DNA of 11,412 bases from Cryomorphaceae bacterium (GTDB lineage Bacteria > Bacteroidota > Bacteroidia > Flavobacteriales > Schleiferiaceae), in NCBI GenBank assembly GCA_002685435.1, contig NYXD01000115.1, positions 10,617 to 22,028 of the forward strand. The letters run 5' to 3'. The translations under genes were made by a program, and so were the position numbers. Positions 1 to 7,348 of this stretch are shown in pieces. The first letter of the stretch is position 1; the number at the start of each line of letters is the position of its first letter. The notes under the pieces are model-generated. The model was not told the origin of the DNA and did not search any database. It saw nothing but the letters and a program-made list of their open reading frames with translations.

Positions 1-1532
1 CCGTGCTTCATTTCTGCCGCTGGATAACCTTCTGCGTGGATGTAAGAAATCTCTTTCAACTTCAATGCGCCTTCCAAAGCGATTGGGAAATTAACGCCAC
101 GTCCTAAATAAAGTGCATTCAAAGCATCTTTATACTTAGCAGCGATCTCTTCGATGTGCTCTTTTGACTCCAAGACTTTCTCCACTTTCTTAGGAATCAC
201 ACTTAATTCGTTGATAAGAGAACGGTATTCCGAAGTAGAGAATTCTCCCCGCATTTTACCCAGCTCAAGAGCCATCATGGTCAAAACTGTGACCTGAGAA
301 GTAAAAGCTTTGGTAGAGGCTACACCTATTTCTGGTCCAGCATGAGTGTAGGCTCCTGCATGGGTTTCGCGTGAAATCGTTGATCCTGGGACATTACATA
401 TTCCAAAAACCATCGCTCCAGCTGCTTTGGCCATTTTAATAGCGGCCAAGGTATCCGCTGTTTCCCCACTTTGAGAAATGGCAATGACGATATCGTTCTT
501 GCGGATGATGGGATTACGGTAACGGAATTCTGAACCGTATTCTACCTCAACGGGGATTCTGGCGTACTCTTCAAATAAGTATTCTGCTACTAACGCACTG
601 TGCCAAGAGGTGCCACAAGCCGTCATGATAATGCGGTCTGCATTTCTAAACTTATCGGCATATTCCTCAAGCCCAGACATTTTAATCATGCCTTGTTCCG
701 GTAATAAGCGACCGCGGAAGGTATCATAGATTGCACGCGGCTGTTCGTAAATCTCCTTCATCATGAAGTAGTCGTAACCGCCTTTTTCAATACTTTCCAG
801 ATCCATCTGAAGGGCATGGATGGTCGGATCTACTGACTCATCACTTTCAATCATTCGAATTGTAACCTCACCTTCTGCCGTAAGACAAGCCATTTCGCCG
901 TCTTCTAGATAAATGGCATCTTTCGTATATTCTAGGAATGGGGTTGCATCTGAACCTACAAACTTTTCATTCGCACCTAGGCCGATCACTAATGGCGATC
1001 CTAGTTTTGCTACAACGATCTCCTCTGGTCGATTCTTGTCATAGATACAAACGGCATAGGCGCCTATAACCTGAGTCAAAGCTAGACGAACGGCTTTGCG
1101 CAGTTTACAACCTTCTTCTTTTTGAACGTATTCAATAAAGTTTACGAGGACTTCAGTATCTGTTTCACTATGGAAGGTATACCCCTTGCTTTTGAGTAAA
1201 TCTTTTAAGCTCTGGTAGTTCTCGATAATTCCATTGTGTACTAGTACGAGATCACCAGAATTACTTACATGTGGATGGGCATTTTCATCTGACGGCTGAC
1301 CGTGCGTGGCCCAACGTGTATGCGCAATGCCCGTAGAACCAGAGGTGTTATTAGCAAGTGCATGCTCCTCCATCGCAACAACCATTCCCTGCTTTTTATA
1401 AACGGCAATCTCACCGTCTTGCGCTAGGGCTACTCCTGAGCTATCATATCCACGGTACTCAAGACGTTTGAGACCGTTCACGAGAATAGGGAACGCTTTT
1501 CTGTCCCCAATGTATCCTACAATACCACACAT
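1..1532 (-). CDS. glmS: Glutamine--fructose-6-phosphate aminotransferase, C-terminus cut by window edge
   Basis: GlmS converts fructose-6-phosphate and glutamine to glucosamine-6-phosphate and glutamate, the first step toward UDP-GlcNAc, peptidoglycan and LPS, in the cytoplasm. I translated the minus strand from the ATG at 1530-1532 and found one open frame down to base 3, 510 codons without a stop. It opens MCGIVGYIGD, so Cys2 is the class-II glutamine amidotransferase nucleophile after Met removal. RWATHG and the HNGIIENY block also fit the glutaminase domain. The first SIS (sugar isomerase) domain shows ACGTSWH at about 305-311 and SQSGET at 353-358, followed by GPEIGVASTKAFT. The last readable residues are GYPAAEMKH, matching the conserved segment about 100 residues before the usual end (family about 610 aa), so only the distal second SIS domain is missing. 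It lies 46 bp after the DUF4270 gene on the same strand and may share its transcript. That gap is too short for a glmS ribozyme and I see none. Identity is essentially certain. Confidence 0.98.
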   Translation of the reverse strand, partial: MCGIVGYIGDRKAFPILVNGLKRLEYRGYDSSGVALAQDGEIAVYKKQGMVVAMEEHALANNTSGSTGIAHTRWATHGQPSDENAHPHVSNSGDLVLVHNGIIENYQSLKDLLKSKGYTFHSETDTEVLVNFIEYVQKEEGCKLRKAVRLALTQVIGAYAVCIYDKNRPEEIVVAKLGSPLVIGLGANEKFVGSDATPFLEYTKDAIYLEDGEMACLTAEGEVTIRMIESDESVDPTIHALQMDLESIEKGGYDYFMMKEIYEQPRAIYDTFRGRLLPEQGMIKMSGLEEYADKFRNADRIIMTACGTSWHSALVAEYLFEEYARIPVEVEYGSEFRYRNPIIRKNDIVIAISQSGETADTLAAIKMAKAAGAMVFGICNVPGSTISRETHAGAYTHAGPEIGVASTKAFTSQVTVLTMMALELGKMRGEFSTSEYRSLINELSVIPKKVEKVLESKEHIEEIAAKYKDALNALYLGRGVNFPIALEGALKLKEISYIHAEGYPAAEMKH

Positions 1533-1578
1533 AGTGTCGTTAGTTTAAAGGTTTGGTGGTGCTAAAATACGCTATTTC

Positions 1579-2919
1579 CTACTCCGATTTTGTGTAGTAG
1601 ACATTAAACTCTACAGGAATGGTCGGGTGAAGACCACCACCTAAGACAACGCGAGCCGCGCTGGAACTTGAACTTGCGGGCGTAAGAATGACGGGTAAGA
1701 CCTCTTCCTTTTCGTTTACAAAGTCGTGTACCATTCGCGTTACATTGAAACGGTAACGGAATTCACGCAGATCAGCACGATTGATCGCTCCTCCCGCTGG
1801 GTTAACAGGACTGGTATAGTCCTTAATAAGTGCCTGCGCAGAGTCTTGGTCCTGTAGAATCAGTAGCGTGTTAGGAAGGGTGTATGGCGATGCAGTGCCT
1901 TGCAGTACATGGGTAATGATTTCAGCGCGATTAATACTGTATCCTTTTCCTATTAGCGTATCTAGACCTGGAAATTCAAGGACTGTGCGAGCACCGCCAG
2001 CGCCTTGAGTGTAGGTGAGCATTTCTCCATTGACCGTATCTTGCATATCCATGGCAAAATCAGCCGATGTGAAATCGTTCTCGTAGGTGTTGAAGGACAG
2101 TCCTGGGTCACCAAAGTTCTGCCCGAAGGTCATCGTAAAGAGTTTCGGAACGGTGTCTTGAGATCCGGTATGATAGAATAATTGGATCAAGCTGCCGGAA
2201 GCTGTAAGGTTGATAAAAGATAGGGCACTAGTTCCCGTTCCGGCATCTCTGAAATGCAAACCAGGAACCGCTTCCACGTAGCTTTCGTTATCTATTAAAA
2301 AATCTTCACCTGCAATGGCAGGATCGAAGAGACTTTCTTGGAAGTAAGCAGGGTCAAGATCAAAAGTGAGGTAACCCACACTAGTATCGATACCATTGTA
2401 CACAGGAACAGTTGGGTCTATCATTAGCGTCGTATCCATGATAGAAGGTCCCAAAACAGGTAGATTGTTACTGTAATAGTTGATAGTGTCCGTCATCGGC
2501 TCAATCACTGGCAAAACTTGCAGGTGAATAGAATCTCCGCGAACGCCATAGGTGTTTTGATAGGTAAGGCGAACTTTTACAGAATCACAGATCGTACTGT
2601 CACCAAAATCCGGGGATAGTTTTGACAGTAAAACGCGTGACGTAAAGGCCGCATTTAGTTTTCCGAAGATGGGGTCATTGAGGTTACCTAAGGCAACCGC
2701 GCCCGGGTTTTTAGTAGTAATACTGTCCCAATTCGTTGTGTACGAAACGACATTGTAGGTTAATTTCTCTCCTAATTCAGGACGATCCTCAACAAATTTT
2801 CCAGCACCAATTTCGCCGTTGCTTTTTTCACAACTGCTGCTTAACAGGGCCAGCCCAACGAAGGCTAGGAATCCTAATAGCGACTTATTCAACGTCTTCT
2901 TCAACCAGTAACGATTCAT
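1579..2919 (-). CDS. DUF4270 family lipoprotein
   Basis: A Bacteroidota lipoprotein of the DUF4270 family; its function is not established. I chose the ATG at 2917-2919 (446 aa), because from there the protein starts with a textbook lipoprotein signal: MNRYWLKK, then a hydrophobic stretch, then LLSSSC with the lipidated Cys at residue 30. The frame is open upstream to 3003, but those 28 extra residues would push the signal peptide inward and lie wholly inside the preceding gene. A TTG at 2890-2892 is a weaker alternative that would still leave a signal peptide and cut the overlap to 8 bp. The early segment LGNLNDPIFGKLNAAF resembles the family's typical N-terminal block. The rest is rich in beta-type, Asp/Thr/Ser sequence, with no transmembrane segment after the signal. 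The start overlaps the end of the glycosyltransferase-5 gene by 35 bp, and glmS follows 46 bp downstream, so the three are probably co-transcribed. Confidence 0.88.
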   Translation of the reverse strand: MNRYWLKKTLNKSLLGFLAFVGLALLSSSCEKSNGEIGAGKFVEDRPELGEKLTYNVVSYTTNWDSITTKNPGAVALGNLNDPIFGKLNAAFTSRVLLSKLSPDFGDSTICDSVKVRLTYQNTYGVRGDSIHLQVLPVIEPMTDTINYYSNNLPVLGPSIMDTTLMIDPTVPVYNGIDTSVGYLTFDLDPAYFQESLFDPAIAGEDFLIDNESYVEAVPGLHFRDAGTGTSALSFINLTASGSLIQLFYHTGSQDTVPKLFTMTFGQNFGDPGLSFNTYENDFTSADFAMDMQDTVNGEMLTYTQGAGGARTVLEFPGLDTLIGKGYSINRAEIITHVLQGTASPYTLPNTLLILQDQDSAQALIKDYTSPVNPAGGAINRADLREFRYRFNVTRMVHDFVNEKEEVLPVILTPASSSSSAARVVLGGGLHPTIPVEFNVYYTKSE

Positions 2920-3703
2920 ATACTTTGATGGCTTCTGCGGGATCTTCAGGGAAGTTTTTTCCGTCGATACAAGGGATGTTATTTGCCTTACAGAATTCTT
3001 CAACGTGTCCGGTATTTTCTTCGCCTAGAATCACTACATCTGCATATTTAGCAGCCAAAAGCTGTAAATCCTCGCAGGTAGGCGCATCTAATCCTTCACA
3101 AAGCGCTGGATCTATTTCATCAAACTCCATTCCTGCTTTTAGCTTCGGACCTAAAGTTCCATCAAAGCCATTGTCATAGGCAGAGAAGACAATTTTTGCA
3201 TCCTTGAAAATAGGGTTATCTGCTTGGAACAGGCGCAAGTACATCGGAACTAAAGCCGACATCCAGCCGTGAACGTGAATCACATCTGGTTTCCAACCTA
3301 ATTTTTCCACGGTATCAATGGCACCTTTTGAGAAGAAGAGCGTACGCTCATCATTGTCTTCAAACTGCTTGCCATCAGCATCTGCATAAGTGAACTTCCG
3401 CTTGAAGTATTCCTCATTATCAATAAAATATACCTGCATGCGCGCTCCAGGAACTGAGGCCACCTTAATAATAAGCGGCATATCCATATCGTTGATCACA
3501 ACGTTCATCCCACTTAGACGGATCACCTCGTGTAACTGATGTCTACGCTCGTTAATGACACCGAAACGTGGCATAAAAACGCGCACCTGGTGACCACTGT
3601 CGTTCGTCTTCTTAGCCAAAGCTAGAGTCGTACTTGAAATGGTGTTTTCAGGTAAATAAGGATGGATTTCTTGTGAAACGAATAAGACGCGCTTGCTTTC
3701 CAT
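2885..3703 (-). CDS. Short glycogen/starch synthase-like protein (GT5 N-terminal domain only)
   Basis: At 272 aa this is about half of a normal GlgA (about 480 aa) and corresponds to its N-terminal Rossmann domain. Seen: the opening RVLFVSQEIHPYLPEN, then the ALAKK...GHQVRVFMPRFG stretch that lines up with the GlgA segment 'ALAARGHEVRVVLPRY', and PDVIHVHGWMSALVP at 139-153, equivalent to the GlgA 'PDVIHxHDWHT' block. The KxGGL loop that binds ADP-glucose in true glycogen synthases is absent; the spot reads PENTISSTT. There is no C-terminal glycosyltransferase domain, and downstream DNA codes for DUF4270 instead, so this is not a frameshifted full-length gene. Short proteins of this kind beside panC are common in Bacteroidota and are annotated glycogen/starch synthase. 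Whether they make glycogen is doubtful from the sequence. It starts at the ATG at 3701-3703, directly after a Bacteroidota-type promoter, and shares a 92-bp divergent gap with panC. Confidence 0.85.
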   Translation of the reverse strand: MESKRVLFVSQEIHPYLPENTISSTTLALAKKTNDSGHQVRVFMPRFGVINERRHQLHEVIRLSGMNVVINDMDMPLIIKVASVPGARMQVYFIDNEEYFKRKFTYADADGKQFEDNDERTLFFSKGAIDTVEKLGWKPDVIHVHGWMSALVPMYLRLFQADNPIFKDAKIVFSAYDNGFDGTLGPKLKAGMEFDEIDPALCEGLDAPTCEDLQLLAAKYADVVILGEENTGHVEEFCKANNIPCIDGKNFPEDPAEAIKVYESLLVEEDVE

Positions 3704-3730
3704 AGGAGAAAGTATATTTTAAATAGGGTG

Positions 3731-3762
3731 CAAAGATACCTATTTTCGCCCTTTATATCAAA
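3731..3762 (-). promoter_or_regulatory. Bacteroidota-type promoter for the GT5-like gene
   Basis: On the minus strand a -7 element TATCTTTG (3731-3738) matches TAnnTTTG exactly. A TTTG at 3759-3762 sits 20 nt upstream, within the usual spacing for the -33 element. Transcription would begin near 3724-3727, leaving a leader of about 20-25 nt before the ATG at 3703. It probably drives the GT5-like, DUF4270 and glmS genes together. No Shine-Dalgarno sequence precedes the ATG. Confidence 0.65.
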
Positions 3763-3778
3763 GAATGGCCTAGATTTG
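3744..3778 (+). promoter_or_regulatory. Bacteroidota-type promoter for panC
   Basis: TAGATTTG at 3771-3778 matches the -7 consensus TAnnTTTG and lies 17 bases before the panC ATG, so the leader would be only about a dozen bases. The -33 element is imperfect: TTTC at 3744-3747, 23 nt away, is the best candidate. This promoter overlaps the opposite-strand promoter at 3731-3762. Confidence 0.5.
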
Positions 3779-3795
3779 GAGCCCTTTTAACACTT

Positions 3796-4641
3796 ATGGA
3801 ACACATTCGTAGCATTGAGGAGTTAGCGCACTGGAAATCAAAAGAGCGTGAAAAAAAAATAGGCTTTGTTCCTACGATGGGCGCATTGCACGATGGACAC
3901 CTCAGTTTAGTGCGTCTGAGTCAGTCGATATGCGACAGGACAATAGTCAGTATTTATGTGAATCCCACACAATTCAATAAAGTCGAAGACCTTGCGGCCT
4001 ATCCAAACACACTTGAAGCTGATCTGCGCGCTTTAGAAGCGTTGGGCTGTGATGCAGTCTTTCTACCTAGTGCGCAAATGCTATACCCTGACGGATTAAA
4101 ATCCAGGCGCTTTGACTTTAATGGTTTAGACCACTTCATGGAAGGTGCAGGCCGCCCGGGTCATTTTGAAGGTATGGCGACAGTAGTTACCCGTTTCTTC
4201 GAATTAATTGAACCCGATTTTGCCGTATTCGGTGAAAAGGACTACCAACAACTAAGCATAATTAACCAAGTGGTTACGAATGAGGACTGGTCCGTAGAAA
4301 TCGTACCCGGGCCTATTTCTAGAGAAGCAGACGGCCTGGCGATGAGCAGCCGAAACATGCGACTCTTGCCACAGGAGCGCAAAGAAGCTGCGCAAATTTA
4401 TGCGGTATTAAGCGCCAGCATTTCTAGACTTAAACTACATGGAAATTCACCAAAAGTCTTTGAAAACCAGTGCACTGAAGCCTTGAATGCAATACCTTCC
4501 ATTCAAGTGGAATATGTGAGCTGCTGTGATGCGGCAACTCTTCAACCTTTAGAGGAATTCAACACTTCCCGTCCCGCTAGAGTGTTTGCTGCTGTTCAAT
4601 GTGGAAAAGTCCGACTCATTGACAACCTTCCTCTTTTTTAA
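3796..4641 (+). CDS. panC: Pantoate--beta-alanine ligase (pantothenate synthetase)
   Basis: PanC joins pantoate and beta-alanine with ATP, via pantoyl-adenylate, to make pantothenate, the precursor of coenzyme A; it is cytoplasmic. The 281-aa length matches the family (E. coli 283). Seen: [12 protein letters not shown] at 24-35, which carries the HxGH nucleotidyltransferase signature (His32, His35); YVNPTQFN at 54-61; [17 protein letters not shown] at 119-135; FGEKDYQQL at 145-153; and MSSRN at 183-187, the KMSKS-like ATP loop. The C-terminal dimerisation region ends in [10 protein letters not shown]. The ATG at 3796 is the first start after the divergent gap and places the HxGH motif at its normal distance. 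panD follows after 14 bp, so the substrate beta-alanine is made by the next gene. No missing residue or frameshift was seen. Confidence 0.98.
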   Translation: MEHIRSIEELAHWKSKEREKKIGFVPTMGALHDGHLSLVRLSQSICDRTIVSIYVNPTQFNKVEDLAAYPNTLEADLRALEALGCDAVFLPSAQMLYPDGLKSRRFDFNGLDHFMEGAGRPGHFEGMATVVTRFFELIEPDFAVFGEKDYQQLSIINQVVTNEDWSVEIVPGPISREADGLAMSSRNMRLLPQERKEAAQIYAVLSASISRLKLHGNSPKVFENQCTEALNAIPSIQVEYVSCCDAATLQPLEEFNTSRPARVFAAVQCGKVRLIDNLPLF

Positions 4642-4651
4642 ACTACTTTTG
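4619..4651 (+). promoter_or_regulatory. Possible internal promoter for panD
   Basis: TACTTTTG at 4644-4651 is an exact TAnnTTTG match, located in the 14-bp gap between panC and panD and only 4 bases before the panD ATG (4656). A TTG at 4619-4621 lies 22 nt upstream. Initiation about 5-7 bases after the -7 element would start the RNA at or beside the ATG, giving a leaderless transcript. A chance match is possible, since the six fixed bases recur about once per 4 kb per strand. Confidence 0.35.
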
Positions 4652-4655
4652 CCGC

Positions 4656-5006
4656 ATGCAAATAGAGGTTGTAAAAAGTAAAATTCATCGCGTTCATGTT
4701 ACAGGAGCAGAGCTGGATTATATCGGTTCTATTACCCTAGATACAGAACTCATGGACGCCGCCGGAATTTTACCCGGAGAGCGCGTTTATATCGTAAACA
4801 TCAATAACGGTGAGCGTTTCGATACGTACACCATTGCAGGTACTCCTGGCGCAGGGGAAGTAACTTTGAACGGCCCTGCCGCTCGTCGCGTTCAAAAAGG
4901 CGATATCATCATCATCATTGCCTATGCACAAATGAGTCCGGAAGAAGCCAAATCTTTCAAACCAAGCATCGTTTTTCCAAACGAGATAACCAATCGCATC
5001 ATTTAA
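4656..5006 (+). CDS. panD: Aspartate 1-decarboxylase proenzyme
   Basis: PanD decarboxylates L-aspartate to beta-alanine, the second substrate of PanC. The proenzyme cuts itself between Gly24 and Ser25, and the new N-terminal serine becomes the pyruvoyl cofactor. Here the cleavage site reads YIGSITLD with Gly24-Ser25 in exactly the expected place. Other family segments present are [40 protein letters not shown] with the usual glycine-rich turns, and [16 protein letters not shown]. The 116-aa length fits the small proenzyme (E. coli 126). It lies 14 bp after panC, and its stop overlaps the next gene's start in a TAATG junction (TAA 5004-5006, ATG 5006-5008). It is probably translated from the panC message, perhaps also from its own promoter. 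Identification is secure. Confidence 0.98.
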   Translation: MQIEVVKSKIHRVHVTGAELDYIGSITLDTELMDAAGILPGERVYIVNINNGERFDTYTIAGTPGAGEVTLNGPAARRVQKGDIIIIIAYAQMSPEEAKSFKPSIVFPNEITNRII

Positions 5007-5980
5007 TGGCGGGTTGGGTAAAAAAGACGGTGCAATACGTGCTCTTTTTGAGTATTGGAATTGCCTTGCTTTACCTGACCTTCAAAAATGTCAATCCTGT
5101 AGACCTTTGGAACAACCTTAAAGAGGTACCATTAAGCGGACTACTGCTAGTTACTTGTATCGGGTTTTTAGCTATCGTTTTTCGCGGTTTACGCTGGGTG
5201 CAAATGCTGCAAAGTTTAGGCTACCAGGTAAAAGGCATGCGCGCTATTTCTGCAGTTGCCTTCAGCTACCTAGTAAATCTAGTTACACCTCGCGTTGGTG
5301 AGGTAGCGCGGTGTACCGCGCTGCACAGAACAGATAAGGTTCCCATTGATAAGCTAGTAGGTACGGTCGTTTTAGAACGCGTAGTCGACACGTTATTATT
5401 TGCAATAGTCACGTTAAGTACCGTGGTTATTTCAGGCGATGAACTGCGAGATTTCATGACGCAAAGTGGCGCTCAAATTCCAGAGCTTTCCCTGACAGGT
5501 ACTGTAAGTATTGCAGTCGTATTGGTCGCGATAATTGCATTAGTGATCTTCACTCGTAAAGCATGGATGCAATGGCGCGTGGCACAGAAAGTTGCAGAAT
5601 TTACCACAGGGATGATTACCGGCTTGCGTAGCTTACGTTCAGTTCATAATAAACCTCTTTTTTGGTTTTATTCTGTAGGGATTTGGACCTGTTACGTTGT
5701 GACCATAGCGATTGGCTTCAGTATTGTAGATGGTGTTCAAGGCATCGGCGCCGAACAAGCATTTTTTGTGAGTGTAGCAGCGGGGTTAGGGTTCGTGATT
5801 CCGGTACCGGGAGGGATCGGCGCATACCATTATTTAGTCTCTAAAGCGCTTGTTGTCTTAGGGCTCTCACCATTTATCGGCACATCCTTCGCTACCCTTA
5901 TTCATAGTTCTCAAAGTTTAATGTTCGTCTTTACCGGCGCCATAGGCTTTGTTTTTCTCTATTTTGCAGGAAGAAAATAA
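5006..5980 (+). CDS. YbhN/UPF0104-type multi-pass membrane protein (flippase-like, LPG synthase TM domain)
   Basis: A 324-aa inner-membrane protein of the family known as lysylphosphatidylglycerol synthase TM region, UPF0104 or 'flippase-like'. Hydrophobic segments are visible near residues 8-25, 44-60, 80-95, 118-142, 165-182, 217-240, 251-266, 280-297 and 303-321, roughly 7-9 helices. Family signatures include GLRWVQML at 61-68, NLVTPRVGEVARCTAL at 91-106, VVLERVVDT at 121-129, and PVPGGIGAYHY at 266-276. The aminoacyl-transferase domain that full MprF proteins carry after this region is absent, so there is no sign of lipid aminoacylation. A lipid-handling or transport role is an inference from the family name only. 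The start codon overlaps the panD stop by one base, suggesting coupled translation; radA follows 9 bp later. Position between pan genes and radA is typical for Bacteroidota, without an obvious functional link. Confidence 0.88.
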   Translation: MAGWVKKTVQYVLFLSIGIALLYLTFKNVNPVDLWNNLKEVPLSGLLLVTCIGFLAIVFRGLRWVQMLQSLGYQVKGMRAISAVAFSYLVNLVTPRVGEVARCTALHRTDKVPIDKLVGTVVLERVVDTLLFAIVTLSTVVISGDELRDFMTQSGAQIPELSLTGTVSIAVVLVAIIALVIFTRKAWMQWRVAQKVAEFTTGMITGLRSLRSVHNKPLFWFYSVGIWTCYVVTIAIGFSIVDGVQGIGAEQAFFVSVAAGLGFVIPVPGGIGAYHYLVSKALVVLGLSPFIGTSFATLIHSSQSLMFVFTGAIGFVFLYFAGRK

Positions 5981-5989
5981 GTCTTCCTC

Positions 5990-7345
5990 ATGGCAAAGCA
6001 GAAAAGTATTTTTAATTGTACCCAGTGCGGCACTCAACACAGCAAGTGGATGGGACAATGCCAGGGTTGTAAGGAGTGGAACACGCTCGTTGAGGAAGTT
6101 GAGATAAAAAGTAAACCGGACCCACGTGCATGGAGCGGTGAACAAGCGGCAGCAAAGCCCATTCGCATTGAAGACGTTGAGCACACCAGCGTGCAGCGCT
6201 TCCCCATTCAAGATTTTGAGTTTTCACGTGTTTTAGGCGGCGGCGTTGTACCAGGATCTGTAACCCTTTTGGGTGGCGAACCGGGGATCGGAAAAAGTAC
6301 GCTTTTACTCCAATTAGCCCTTAGTTTTAGCGGCACTGTAGCCTACGTTTCGGGAGAAGAAAGCCCTTCACAAATAAAATTACGCGGCGAGCGGATCGGA
6401 AAAGCGGTAAGTGAATTGTATTTGCTCAGTGAGACAAAGACGGACGCTATTTTCAACCACTTAAAATCGGTCCGGCCGCATTTAGTGATTGTAGATTCAA
6501 TACAAACACTGCACGTACCGCACGTAGAAAGTACGCCTGGCTCAGTAGCACAGATTCGTGAGAGTGCGGCGAGTTTCATTCGCTATGCTAAAGAGACGGG
6601 TACGCCTGTTTTACTCATAGGTCATATTAATAAGGAGGGCAGTATTGCTGGGCCTAAGATTCTAGAGCATATGGTGGATGTCGTGCTCCAATTTGAAGGC
6701 GACCCTAACCTACTTTACCGCATTCTTCGTGCACATAAGAACCGATTCGGCTCTACTCACGAAATAGGTCTTTACACTATGGAACAAGGCGGGCTTTACG
6801 GTGTCGAGAATCCAAGCGAATTGCTTGTAACAAAACAACACGAAGGTCTAAGCGGAAATGCGGTTGCTGTGATGGTGGAAGGTGTACGTCCTATGCTGAT
6901 TGAATTACAAGCGCTCTGCTCTACGGCTGTATATGGAACACCGCAACGTTCAACTACAGGATTTGATACACGTAGACTCAATATGCTACTTGCGGTCCTG
7001 GAGAAGCGCTGTGGCTTCAGATTGGGTCAAAAAGACGTCTTCCTGAATGTTACTGGTGGACTAAAGGTAGACGATCCGGGACTCGATCTAGCGGTGATTG
7101 CTGCAATCTTAAGTTCAAACGGTGACGCACCCATTACAGGTAAAGTCTGTTTCGCAGGTGAGGTTGGGTTGACTGGTGAAGTTCGTCCCATTACCCGTGT
7201 AGAGCAACGCATTAAAGAGGCTGAGAAATTGGGCTTTGAGACCATCTACATCAGTGGTCACCACCAGATAGAAAAATCCCACTACGACATTGCCATAGTG
7301 GGATTAAAGAAAATCGAAGAGCTGGTGCAAGCCCAGTTCCTGTAA
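5990..7345 (+). CDS. radA: DNA repair protein RadA (Sms)
   Basis: RadA is a RecA-like hexameric motor that promotes branch migration in homologous recombination and natural transformation. The 451 aa match the family (E. coli 460). An N-terminal zinc finger has Cys10-x2-Cys13 and Cys24-x2-Cys27. The ATPase core carries Walker A GGEPGIGKST at 95-104 (Lys102) and Walker B LVIVDS at 165-170. The RadA-specific KNRFG motif is at 250-254. The Lon-protease-like C-terminal domain (about 270-451) includes FLNVTGGLKVDDPGLDLAV and GEVGLTGEVRP. All key residues are intact. It is last in the panC-panD-membrane protein-radA run. The stop is 3 bp from the stop of the convergent OmpA-like gene. Codons 425-435 or so contain a strong hairpin that looks like that gene's terminator, so this stretch seems to serve both strands. 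I see no good plus-strand terminator after radA. Confidence 0.98.
   Translation: MAKQKSIFNCTQCGTQHSKWMGQCQGCKEWNTLVEEVEIKSKPDPRAWSGEQAAAKPIRIEDVEHTSVQRFPIQDFEFSRVLGGGVVPGSVTLLGGEPGIGKSTLLLQLALSFSGTVAYVSGEESPSQIKLRGERIGKAVSELYLLSETKTDAIFNHLKSVRPHLVIVDSIQTLHVPHVESTPGSVAQIRESAASFIRYAKETGTPVLLIGHINKEGSIAGPKILEHMVDVVLQFEGDPNLLYRILRAHKNRFGSTHEIGLYTMEQGGLYGVENPSELLVTKQHEGLSGNAVAVMVEGVRPMLIELQALCSTAVYGTPQRSTTGFDTRRLNMLLAVLEKRCGFRLGQKDVFLNVTGGLKVDDPGLDLAVIAAILSSNGDAPITGKVCFAGEVGLTGEVRPITRVEQRIKEAEKLGFETIYISGHHQIEKSHYDIAIVGLKKIEELVQAQFL
7272..7305 (-). terminator. Intrinsic terminator for the OmpA-like gene, inside radA coding sequence
   Basis: A perfect 10-bp inverted repeat pairs AATCCCACTA (7275-7284) with TAGTGGGATT (7296-7305) across an 11-nt spacer. 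Read on the minus strand, the spacer can extend the stem by four more pairs (two G-U), leaving a 3-nt loop, and the stem runs into five T's. On the plus strand the extension fails and no T-run follows. The stem begins 43 nt past the stop of the OmpA-like gene. Confidence 0.7.
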
Positions 7346-7348
7346 AAT

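Noticed and set aside
1533..1578. glmS ribozyme or riboswitch before glmS
   Set aside because: The gap is only 46 bp, no folded pattern is visible, and the known ribozyme belongs mainly to Gram-positive bacteria.
2920..3003. In-frame upstream extension of the DUF4270 gene
   Set aside because: The extra 28 residues do not form a signal peptide, lie fully inside the GT5-like gene, and would bury a perfect lipoprotein signal that begins at 2919.
2736..3179. Plus-strand open frame opposite the DUF4270 and GT5-like genes
   Set aside because: It lies antisense to two well-supported genes, has no recognisable motif, and its composition is that of a shadow frame.
2885..3703. Frameshifted or truncated full-length glgA
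   Set aside because: No GlgA C-terminal sequence is found in any frame downstream; the next gene starts at once, and the short form is common in Bacteroidota.
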